From Iris pallida (lineage: Eukaryota > Streptophyta > Magnoliopsida > Asparagales > Iridaceae): DNA of 64,000 nucleotides. The notes beneath the pieces are model-generated. The model was not told the DNA's origin. It ran no database searches and saw only the letters and a program-made list of their open reading frames with translations. Shown here in pieces: positions 52,873 to 64,000 of the stretch. The translations under genes and the position numbers were made by a program. The DNA is taken from assembly GCA_029216955.1 (NCBI GenBank), contig JANAVB010004000.1:2877829-2941828 (forward strand), read 5' to 3'. The first letter of the stretch is position 1. Each line of letters begins with the position of its first letter.

Positions 52873-53960
52873 GGTACGGTTCCAGACTGTGTGTGCCTAG
52901 CGGAGAGCTTCGGAAGCAGGATATACAGGAGGCCTATAGTTCTCAGTACTCTATGCATCCATATGCCAGCAAGATGTATAGGGATCTGAAGGAACATATA
53001 TAGTGGTATGGAATGAAGCGAGAGGTAGCTCGCTTCATAGCCAGATGTTTAGTCTGTCAGCAGGTTAAGGCAGAGAGACAGAGGCAAGGAGGACTATTAC
53101 AACCATTGTCCATTCCGGAGTGGAAGTGGGAGCACATCACGATGGACTTTGTTTTTGGATTGCCGTGTACACCAGGAGAGAAAGACGCGATTTGGGTCAT
53201 CATAGACTGGTTGACCAAATCAGCCCACTTTCTGCCATTTAAGGTGGGTACATCTACTGAGAGGCTAGCAGAGATGTATATAAGACAGATTGTCAGGATA
53301 CACAGAGTTCCGGTGAGCATTATCTCAGATCGGGATAGTCGTTTTACTTTCCATTTCTGGCAGAGTCTGTAGACTAGTTTGGGCACTCAGCTCAAGTTCA
53401 GTACTGCATACCACCCTCAGACGGACGGACAGTCAGAGAGGACTATTCCGACACTCGAGGACATGCTGCGAACTTATGTCTTGGATTTTGGAGGTTCCTG
53501 GGAGGATTATCTGCATTTAGTTGAGTTTGCATACAAAAATAGTTTCCATACCAACATTAGGATATCACCATTCGAGGCACTATACGGGTGTAGATGTCCT
53601 ACACCCTTGTCTTGAGATGACGTAGGAGAGTGAGCTTTATTGGGACCTGAGGTGGTTGTTGACGTAGCCAAGAAGGTAAAGCTCATCAGAGATCGACTTC
53701 GCGTGGCGCAGGACAGACAGCGGCATTGGGCCGATAGCTACCGAAGACCTTTGCAGTTTGAGGTTGAAGATCTTGTGTTCCTGAGGATATCTCTGACGCA
53801 TGGTACTATTCACTTTGGTGGAGGTGGAAAGCTTAGTCCACGTTTCATCGGATCTTTCGTCATCAATGGAAGAGTCGATGACGTGTCATACAGACTGGAC
53901 TTGCCCCCTGTATTAGAGGGAGTCCACAATGTATTTCACGTATCGCAGTTGAGACGATAG
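52873..53960 (+). pseudogene. Element 3 integrase
   Basis: Zinc-binding region ([32 protein letters not shown]), then [27 protein letters not shown] and [19 protein letters not shown]-terminal motif VFLRISLTHGTIHFGGGGKL then RFIGSFVI. Several stops: TAG in EHI-stop-WYGMKRE (Trp), TAG before TSLGTQL (Gln) and TGA in PLS-stop-DDVGE (Trp), all explainable by C-to-T or G-to-A changes. Catalytic residues D, D, E are visible. Confidence 0.87.
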
Positions 53961-54171
53961 CCATGTACTGGACTATTCCGAGATCGAGGTGGGCCCTACT
54001 CTTAGTTATCCAGAACAGCCTGTGGAGATTCTGGATCGACGGAAGAAGGTGCTGAGGAACCAGACGATACCCTTGGTTCGCGTAGCTTGGAGGCACCACT
54101 CTCCAGGTGAGTCTACCTGGGAGAGGGAGGATGAGATGCGCGAGCAATACCCTTATCTTTTTCAGCCGTGA
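53961..54171 (+). pseudogene. Element 3 integrase tail with chromodomain
   Basis: After a frame break (TAG at 53958-53960 and a small deletion) the frame reads SHVLDYSEIEVGPTLSYPEQ, PVEILDRRKKVLRNQTIPLV, RVAWRHHSPGESTWEREDEM and REQYPYLF, ending at TGA 54169-54171. This matches the chromodomain at the integrase C-terminus of Tekay/Del chromoviruses, thought to guide integration to heterochromatin. It is the best evidence for the lineage of elements 1-3. Confidence 0.85.
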
Positions 54172-54251
54172 GGTATGACTTTTCTATCCTTTTCATCTAT
54201 TCAGTTTTGTATTTAATTTCGAGGATGAAATTCTTTTAAGAAGGGTAGATT
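54172..54251 (+). other. Element 3 3' untranslated stretch and polypurine tract
   Basis: Short non-coding segment ending in AAGAAGGGTAGATT just before the LTR start at 54252; the purine run is the likely plus-strand primer. Confidence 0.7.
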
Positions 54252-57065
<2,814 letters not shown>

Positions 57066-59120
57066 TGTAGAAGCATGGAATTTCAGGCGCATCTATAGGC
57101 CAGAATTCCTATGCGCTTAACAAACATGCGCCAGGGAGCTCAAACGAAGTACTTGGTATAGCAAAGGACAGTAAAAGTATTGACATCAAAAGAAGTTTTT
57201 TTTATTTTGTTTAAAAGTCTATTACATGTCTAAAGAAAGACTTTACAAAGGAGAACTTCTACAAAAAGAAAGATCCTAAGACTACAGCCAGGCGCAGAAA
57301 ACTGCCATGCGCCCCATGCCAGGCGCATTATCAGTCAAGCGCGTCTCTTCAGCGACTCAGTCAGGCGCGTCTCTTCAGCGTCTCAGTTAGGCGCATCACG
57401 AAGTCTCAGCATATGCGCTCCACTTCGATCCGATCAAGTGCTTCGGCTAAAGAAGCAGCTTTGAGCATAACAAGAGTGGGCGATCAATCCCACTCTAGCT
57501 GGAGGAAGAGCTCTCCAAAGCCTAAGGAAGAGGAGAGCACCACAATTCTGATCTGTGGCTCTTCCAGCATAACGGAGACGGGACTCGAGCATCCCGATCT
57601 TTGGATACAACAGGCACCTTCAGCCTGCGTCGGGAGCCTGCGATCCCGACTTTTGGATGTAACAGTCACCTTCACGAGTGCATACGAAGACGACTCGACG
57701 CATCTTCACCCTGGGGAGCATCTTGGCAACAGAATGTACTTGGGCAAAGAAGTTCATCTTCGTCGAGAAGTCAAGGGAGAGACAACAAAACTCTATCAAA
57801 TTGTTGCTATTTATAGGCCAGGGCAAATCAAACCCACGCGCCAAGTGGTAACTTTTCCGAAGTTAGCGCAATGAACTTGCATTTACGATAATGAATTTGC
57901 CTCTTCGAATTCAGCTAAGTCAGAGAGTCATTAAATGACCCGAAGAACTCAACAGACCGACCAATAAGGATGCGCCATCAGCACCAAGCGCCCCGTATGG
58001 ATGCACCCAATAAAGCACAGATTCATGCGTCCTGGTGAACACGGACCTATGCACCTAGTGGGGTACAAATCGATGTGCCTACTTCAGCTCGTCACCCACC
58101 AAGCAATTAATACGAAAGTGACAGAGTTGGCAGCACGTCCCCCAAGGACTGAACAGTCGACAACTTTATGCAAAAAATGAAGCGTCGCAGTCGTCAACAT
58201 CACCATTACTCTCCTCTGATGGTTACAAGCCACGTGGCCGACCAACCACTCGCATGCGCCTCCGCAGCCGTGCGCCCGAAGATTTTCATGCGCCTCAAAA
58301 GCCATGTGTCTCTGACTTACTTCTGACCACAGAAGTCAAGTCGCTGCATGTGCCTTCTTGGCCATGCTACTGAAGCCCCGTATACGCCTCAAAAGCCATG
58401 CGCCCAGACTGGTTCGTGATTCCTAAAGATTAAGAGCTAAGTCTCCTCATGCGCCCGATTCCAGGCACAGCTCATCAGATCCTTCTCTACTAAATTTGAG
58501 ATCTTTGAGCCATGGACGTACGTCACGTGTCCTTTGACTCAGTTCAGCCTATAAAGGGGTACTAACCACCCAAGATCTCAACAACAGAAAGATCCTCTCC
58601 ACTGCCACGTGCCAGCCATAAATGCAACATGAAGGATTCAAACCACAAATCATGGCGCATCATCCATGCGCCCTCCTTCCATCAGCATCAGCCACATGGC
58701 GTTCCCACGTACAAGCGCATCCTACATGTTCATGCATGAGCAGCCCAACCTGCTGCTTATAAATAGAGGGATCATTTTCTTCTTCCACACGCACACACAT
58801 AGGAAGACATATACAGATATATACAGTCAAAGACAGACGTAACCAGATCATCAGAGTTACAGAGATACACACAGAGATCAAAAGAGACACTCAATGTCTT
58901 CTTCTCCTCTGCAAGCTCCGGCATCCAGAGCAACCCAGACCTTTAGAGAACCGAAAACTATCGTCAGATCGTCAACGGATTCAATGCATTACCACTTGCT
59001 CCATCGACACAGGTCCCAGATAAAAACAAAGTGTACTCCTATGACTACATCTAAGTCCTACATTGTAACACTATTCTGTTTGTAATTGAAATTGCAATTC
59101 AAAGATTTTAATGGCAAATA
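57066..59120 (+). repeat. Element 5 5' LTR
   Basis: Begins TGTAGAAGCATGG and ends ATGGCAAATA. It shares blocks with element 4: AAAGTCTATTACATGTCTA, the ATGCGCCTCAAAAGCCATG word (58289-58400) and TATA box TATAAATA at 58758-58765. Open frames inside (57413-57874 plus, for example) have no supported product. Confidence 0.9.
58758..58765 (+). promoter_or_regulatory. TATA box of element 5 LTR
   Basis: TATAAATA in the context GCTTATAAATAGAGGGATCA, followed by a CACACGCACACACA stretch as in element 4. Confidence 0.72.
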
Positions 59121-60539
59121 AGCTGGCGACTCTGCTGGGGACCTATTTCTCCTCCGATGAAAAAGTTGTATCGTAATCTGACAATGTGAAGGTGGGCTCC
59201 TCCCACAAGACACTAGTCGTATGCGTCAATCAACAGGCGTATGAGGAGTTCATCTTTGAAGGTAGCGCAAGTCCTTCGAAGCGGCTGTCGAAGCCGAAGA
59301 AGACTCGCCAAACCTGGGTACGCAAGGTGGAGGCCCCTGACACCATCACTGAATGCGTCGATGCCGTCTACCTTTCTCGCTGACGCCCTCAGCAGCCAGG
59401 ATGTGCCCACGGGTGCAGTACTTCTCTCGAAAAAACGTGGTGCTGACCATATTCCCCAACCATCTCCTTCTCAGTCAAGAAAGATTCGTCGACGGAGCAG
59501 GGGTGCGTCTAACGCTTTGCGCATGAACTCTGGTGCGCCGTAGAAGGCCTCTGTCTTTGACAAACTCACTCACTGTCATAGTGAGGATAATTTAGAACCT
59601 GAGTACTATGTGCCCCAGCGGGCTGGTACGAAGAGGTCGAAGGCGGCACGGGCCATGTGCCTCAAACGTGTTATGCCAACGGCAAACAAGAAGCATGCGC
59701 TCACAATCATGTGCGCTGCTGATGGTAAGCTGTAAAAAGTTGACTCGGGTGCTTCTGCGCCAGATACGAGCCGACCCTCAAAGTCCTTGTCTCACTTGGG
59801 CGTATCTGCTGCGTTCGAAACCAAGTCGTGCAAGGCAAACTCTGTGGTCTTGAACCCCCATGCCTACATTGGTTGTGCGTCTGAGGCTGGTTCAAGGCAC
59901 CCTAAATATTGCTCCCCCACTACTGATCTGGGCGCATCTTTTGCGTTGGATCAGAGGGTGTAGCATTCACTTGACCACCCCGGTGCTTGGTCTTGCCATG
60001 TGCTTGATGAAGGTATGAAGGTGGCACTCTCCCCTAACGATTTGTGTAATGTGAACATTTACAAACGCCGATCAGGAGAGTTGACTAACAAGCACAATGC
60101 GCACATAACAGGGTACACCTGTGCTGTGGTCACCATCAACTGTTGTTGCAAAATAGCAGTCCCACCACAAAGGCAGTCTGTTTTCCAGCGGCTGCAATCA
60201 TCAGCACCCTACCAACGTCGCCTCAGAAAAAAGGTGTCGATTGAAGAGGAGCTAGAACTAAAGGTTGCTTCCTGCAACATATTCTCTAACTCTTCATCAA
60301 TCCGAAAGGCGACTGGCGACTCCTCGACCTCGTCCTCATCCAAGAGCCAGCCGAGGAAGACCAAGGTGACTGTCCCGTCCTCAAGATTGTTTGAAGGCAC
60401 CCGGGGGAGGAAGAAGATCTCAGAGGAAGCTGGGGGTAGTCAGGCCCTTATCGATTCTCCTCCCAAAGACGAGGATATCCTCCAGAGTATAACTGGGGAT
60501 AGCCAGAATGAAACCCCAAGAGAAGCGACTCTTCTATGA
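59111..60539 (+). pseudogene. Element 5 leader ORF and gag N-terminal region
   Basis: The ATG at 59111 reads MANKLATLLGTYF as in element 4. Stops interrupt it early (TAA at 59174-59176; a frame change near 59350). Downstream text parallels element 4: KKRGADHIPQPSPSQSRKIR, then TAG 59541-59543, KASVFDKLTH, YYVPQRAGTKRSKAARAMCL. From 60000 the frame CAVVTINCCCKIAVPPQRQS is continuous into VFQRLQSSAPYQRR and PRKTKVTVPSS, showing how the N-terminal part and gag were originally joined. It closes at TGA 60537-60539. Confidence 0.75.
59124..59142 (+). other. Primer binding site of element 5
   Basis: TGGCGACTCTGCTGGGGAC, three bases after the LTR; identical to element 4 (32770-32788). It would pair with a tRNA 3' end. 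Tat elements often use an Arg tRNA, but I cannot confirm the tRNA from the window. Confidence 0.8.
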
Positions 60540-62124
60540 GAGAGTGAGGCTGAAAGCGAAGCTTCAACCGATCCAGTCACGTCATGACAGTATACATGAC
60601 GAAAGGTGGTGATACGGAGTCAGATGCTCCACCAGCAGACCTCGTTCAGCGCATGGATACTTTGGAGGAAGGACTCAAAACTCTCTCTGCCTCCATGCAA
60701 ACACTGACTCAAGCAGTGTTTGAGATACGGTCAGCTTTGGCCAGGGCACCTTCCACTAATCCAGACCCAGGAGCCAACGGAGAATCAAATATGCCCCTTC
60801 AACGGGTATCCTTGAATACCGATTTTCGTAAAGCACCTCGGGTATCAAAACCTTCGAATGTACAACTCCAGACTGTTCCACCTTCTTTGACTCCCAGCTC
60901 CACGGAAGACATGGTTGAGATGATCAGAGACCTGCGTGAACGCTTCGAGTTAAAAAACAGACAAGAGGAGCGCCAGAAGATGGGGATCCCGCAACCATAC
61001 CCCCTCGAATGGAACAAAGTGGTCTATCCTCCCAAGTATAAACCACAAACGTTGACGCTATACGACGGGAAGGACTCTCCACGCCATTATCTGATGTACT
61101 TCTAGTCCCAAATGGGATATCTCCCAAAGGAAGATGCGCTACTCACCAGCCTGTTTGTCGGAGCACTGAAAGGAGTGACTTACGACTGGTATGCAGTCTC
61201 CCTGACAACTCCATATCCTCCTTTGATGACTTGACACGCCTCTTCCTCGATCGCTTTTACGACGAAGGGAAAGATATGACGATGGCATCCCTCATAGAGG
61301 TACGTCAGAAGAAAAAAGAGACGGTTCGAGCATTCATCGAACGATTCCGACAAGCCTGCTTCAGGCTGCCTCCAGGTATGCCAGAACATGTACTCCTCTC
61401 CTGCTGCAGCTTGAATATGCTTAATGCAGTTAAGCTCTGGCTTAACTCCACTCCTCCTCCCAACTGGAGTTCATTGATTATTGAAGCCGAAGCAGCTGAA
61501 AAGAAGGTATGCAATGCTCGCCTTCTAGGAGTCAGTTTCCCTATCTTTGAAGACAAGGGAAAACGGCCAGCTACCAGCAACCCTGGACGTAAGACGAAGG
61601 AAAAGCAGGCGTTGACTGTCAATGCCTTGAAAGGTGCACAAGCGCCTACTCAGAAGCCTTCGCTTGCACCGAGACCAAAGGAGGTCTATTCTTTCAATGA
61701 TGAAGATACCCTGCAACTCTTTGAGATGTTGAAGCAGGGTGATAAGATTAAGTTACCGGACCCGAAGCGTCCCGATAAGGTTGGAAGAGTTGACAATCCA
61801 AGGTACTGTCACTATCATCGATTTGTAGGACATCCAACTCAGGACTGCTACGTCCTCAAGAACTACATCAAGCGCATGATCAATGCGAATGTCATCTCCG
61901 TCGATTACGAGGAGAAGACAGTCTCGACCAACCTGGTGTCGCTCCAATTCGGCACTTTGTCGCCAACCACAGCACAAGATGTCATCGTCTCCATCCCAAA
62001 GGCGACAATGGAGGTGGTCAACCTACCACCTACCCGTGACAGCATGAGTGGACTCATCCCACTCACCACATCTCGGAAAGAGGTCTTATGGGTTCAACCA
62101 GACCTCGTCTCTAAAGTTACTTAA
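60540..62124 (+). pseudogene. Element 5 gag
   Basis: Two open stretches: 60584-61105 (MTVYMTKGGDTESD, coiled-coil-like DTLEEGLKTLSASMQ, VVYPPKYKPQTLTLYDGKDS, ending at TAG where element 4 has CAG in YFQSQ) and 61231-62124 (LTRLFLDRFYDEG, FIERFRQACFRLPPGM, variant knuckle CHYHRFVGHPTQDC, VNLPPTRDSMSG). A one-base deletion near 61190 (WYAVSLTT against WYCSLPDN) separates them. It ends at TAA 62122-62124 after VSKVT. Confidence 0.85.
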
Positions 62125-62363
62125 CCGGGGGTACCCTTTGCCTCCAAAACTAAGGTCAAGAAGATCAAGTCTTGCTGTATGGTCTCTTCCTCTGCGGAAG
62201 AGATACTTCTATACAAATGCGTTCGTAGCAGAACGCCCAACCCGACGAAGCTGTCGTCGAGGTGGTGCCTCCCTGTACCGCCCCTGTTGTCCAGGAAGAG
62301 GGTCCATCCAGACCTCCAACAGCCAATAAATAGAAGCACGTAGAGGCCAGTTTCGACAATCCT

Positions 62364-62977
62364 TTGCGAAGAGAAAATGCTTCAGGGCTAGCCAAGCCCC
62401 ACAACTTCGACATACTGACACAACTTGCCGGTACTCCTGCCTACTTATCTCTGTTCGAGCTTCTTCGTCTTTTCAAAGATACCAGCGAAGCTCTCTGTGA
62501 AGCCTTGAAGGATGCTGAGTCCTTTATCAGTCAGGTTAAGCAGCATGAGGATATCCCAACCACATGTGCGCACTGCTATTATACGGAGAAGGTCATCCCC
62601 AACATAACCTTCACCCAACAAGACATGCTGCTTAAGCACAACCGGCACAACATGCCACTGTATTACACGGGGTATGTGGGTTCCGTCAAGATGAAGCGAC
62701 TTCAGATCGATCCAGGGTCTTTCCTCAACATCATCCCTAGGACTCTGCTCTCAATACTTGGGATCCCGATGTATCGTCTGGCGCCTTCCAACACTACAAT
62801 TAGCGCTTTCAATGCCAGCAAAAGTGAACCGCTGGGCAAAATTCGACTGAAATATCATATTGGTAATCTCCGAACCGAAGTGACTTGCTATATCGTGGAC
62901 ACCGACGTCAACTACAAGCTCCTGCTTGGTCGCCCGTGGCTGCACGAGTACATGGTGGTGCCATCTACACTCCACCA
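62364..62977 (+). pseudogene. Element 5 protease region, cut by element 6
   Basis: Frame RRENASGLAKPHNFDILTQL matches element 4 (residues about 800 on). Protease motif LQIDPGSFLNIIP (element 4: IQIDPGSSLSIIP) and NYKLLLGRPWLHEYMVVPS. Breaks at ACTCCACCA 62977, where element 4 continues with ATGCATGAAATAT; RT and beyond are not in the window. The open frame to 63053 runs into element 6 and is artificial. Confidence 0.85.
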
Positions 62978-63005
62978 TGTAGAAGCATGGAAAATATTGC
63001 TTTTA

Positions 63006-63056
63006 GTCCCACATCGGAAAGGAGAAGAAGAAAGGGCTCACTCTATTCTATAAATA
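63006..63056 (+). promoter_or_regulatory. snRNA-type promoter pair: upstream element plus TATA box
   Basis: GTCCCACATCG at 63006-63016 is a perfect match to the plant snRNA upstream sequence element (RTCCCACATCG). A TATA box, TATAAATA, begins at 63049, leaving 32 bp between them, close to the 33-34 bp of RNA polymerase II snRNA promoters. No snRNA is recognisable downstream. Confidence 0.65.
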
Positions 63057-63110
63057 GAGCCCTCTTTCCTCCTTTGAAAAGGGTACCAACTTCTATTCCC
63101 TCCATCCAAC

Positions 63111-63341
63111 TTGGACTCTTCCTACTACGCACCTTCGGGTGCTAAGTCGAAGAAGTCTAGGGCAGCGCGGGCTCCTCGAGTTCAGTCAGCTGTCCCAACC
63201 TCTGACCATCAGAGTGTCCCGCTAAGTGGGCCTCTAATAGAAAGTTGTACAGAACTACCCGTGTCCAGCCCCCGACAGCAAATGGATAGGGTGGTTCTCA
63301 AGAGTCTCCCAACAATGATCAAGGGCAAGTACTTTTACTAG
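63111..63341 (+). pseudogene. Element 6 gag-leader-like fragment
   Basis: 76 codons from an ATG at 63111: MDSSYYAPSGAKSKKSRAAR, then PSLPTMIKGKYFY-like C-terminus ending at TAG 63339-63341. The first part matches the region after SVFDRL in elements 4 and 5; the rest has no match that I recognise. Too short to be a working gag. Confidence 0.55.
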
Positions 63342-63479
63342 TCCTACATCAGGGAGCAAACAGTATACCTACGCACTCGTGTGCTCGGGATACCCGGGCC
63401 CACAAAGCATGTGCAAAGGTTGATCGAGATGTCCTTGACTTGCAAGATGTGATCCTTCACAAGCGCAAGAAAAGAAGAA

Positions 63480-64000
63480 GATTCTCTATGCGGCTCGAAA
63501 TCAACATGGAGTCTCATGCGGCTGAAAACCCAGAAAGCTCCATGTGGCCTATGAGGATTTTATGCGGCTCAAAATCCAGAATGCTTCATGCGGCTCAGAA
63601 AGCTTCATGCGACTCAAAAACTGAGGAGTTTCATGCAGATCAGAACTTGGAGGGTCTCATACGGCTCAAAAATCCCTCGGAGCTTCATGCGCCTCAGAAA
63701 GCTTTATGCGGCTCAGGAAGAGTCACGTGGCCTCATGCGGCTCAAAATAGGCCGATTACAGCTGGCCATAACTACTCCCTGCAGCTGGCCATTAAATACT
63801 CTGACATAAAGTGACAGTTCTGATGCCTCTAACATAATGAAGAGACGCGTCATGTTCATCAAAAGACGAGAAAATCTCTGAGATAGTCGGCGCAGTTCAC
63901 AAAGTCCAAAGAATTTCTCTATGCGGACCGCCTAGGCCACCCTTATGCGGTTCGATTATGAGGCCATCCTCATGCGGCTCGGTTGTGAGGCCATCCTCAT
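63480..64000 (+). repeat. Degenerate ATGCGGCTCAAAA repeats of element 6
   Basis: At least 12 words of the form CATGCGGCTCARAA, at irregular spacing of about 20-35 bp, to the window end. They resemble ATGCGCCTCAAAAGCC of the element 4 and 5 LTRs. Open frames across them (63440-63814) are repeat translations. Confidence 0.8.

Larger units (their letters stand above)
57066..62977 (+). mobile_element. Element 5: Tat-like retrotransposon, 5' part
   Basis: LTR 57066-59120 (2055 bp, begins TGTAGAAGCATGG), the same primer binding site as element 4 at 59124-59142, leader ORF, gag and protease; interrupted at 62978 by element 6, so pol is not seen. It is related to element 4 throughout but clearly diverged. 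The bases before the LTR (CATGT, 57061-57065) would be the target duplication, not testable here. Confidence 0.88.
62978..64000 (+). mobile_element. Element 6: Tat-related sequence inserted in element 5, runs past window end
   Basis: Begins TGTAGAAGCATGGAAAATAT, the family LTR start, right after the point where element 5 breaks; CACCA (62973-62977) would be its target duplication. Only about 130 bp of LTR-like sequence comes before gag-leader-like text (YYAPSGAKSKKSRAARAPR at 63120-63175, compare YYAPQRAGTKKSKAARA in element 4). From 63470 to the end it is LTR-like again, full of TTCATGCGGCTCAAAA words. So it looks like a rearranged or non-autonomous derivative. Its end is not seen. Confidence 0.6.

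Noticed and set aside
63057..63300. An snRNA gene downstream of the USE/TATA pair
   Set aside because: No U1, U2, U4, U5 or U6 sequence features; the transcript would start in gag-leader-like DNA.

Overview
The window is plant (angiosperm) nuclear repeat DNA; no ordinary host gene is visible. The evidence is Ty3/gypsy chromovirus-type and Tat-type LTR retrotransposons, a CACTA DNA transposon with a TNP2 transposase split by GT-AG introns, very long LTRs (2-4 kb), TA microsatellites, and stop codons that mostly look like C-to-T decay of methylated cytosine. I cannot name the species.

Layout. (A) 1-7094, minus strand: element 1, a Tekay-like Ty3/gypsy copy cut by the window edge, with decayed integrase/RNase H/RT/protease/gag and a ~2.9 kb LTR holding a 35-bp repeat array. 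It interrupts the integrase of element 2. (B) 7095-25301, minus strand: element 2, a second Tekay-like copy whose pol is split by (C), a 9.6 kb CACTA transposon at 8014-17605 with CACTAC ends, an AAA target duplication, long subterminal repeats and two apparently intact multi-exon genes. Its 4.1 kb LTR is 21209-25301. (D) 25302-26175: spacer without recognised content. (E) 26176-64000, plus strand: element 3, a third Tekay-like copy (LTRs start at 26176 and 54252) ending in a chromodomain. Its gag is split by (F), a complete Tat/Retand-like element (element 4, 30421-49034) with 2346-bp LTRs, a GGTGG target duplication, one 2535-codon gag-pol frame and an antisense spliced gene. Its 3' LTR is split by (G), a second Tat-like copy (element 5, from 57066), which is itself interrupted at 62978 by a related sequence (H, element 6) that runs to the window end.

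How the parts work together. Element 4 is the most complete retroelement: the sense strand carries gag, protease, RT, two RNase H domains and a DD35E integrase. The opposite strand carries a gene with its own TATA box, a 5' exon, at least two introns and a protein resembling the plant mobile domain family. The two units converge on a 0.6 kb interval containing five hairpins that share one loop sequence while their stems differ and still pair. The CACTA element carries both proteins expected of an autonomous copy. The Tekay copies are broken by stops, frameshifts and insertions.

Relative order from nesting: Tekay elements 2 and 3 are older; CACTA, Tekay 1, Tat 4 and Tat 5 inserted later; element 6 inserted into Tat 5. 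The two LTRs of Tat 4 differ at about 36 of 2346 positions by hand count, against roughly 3-5 percent in the Tekay 3 LTR segments I compared, which fits that order.
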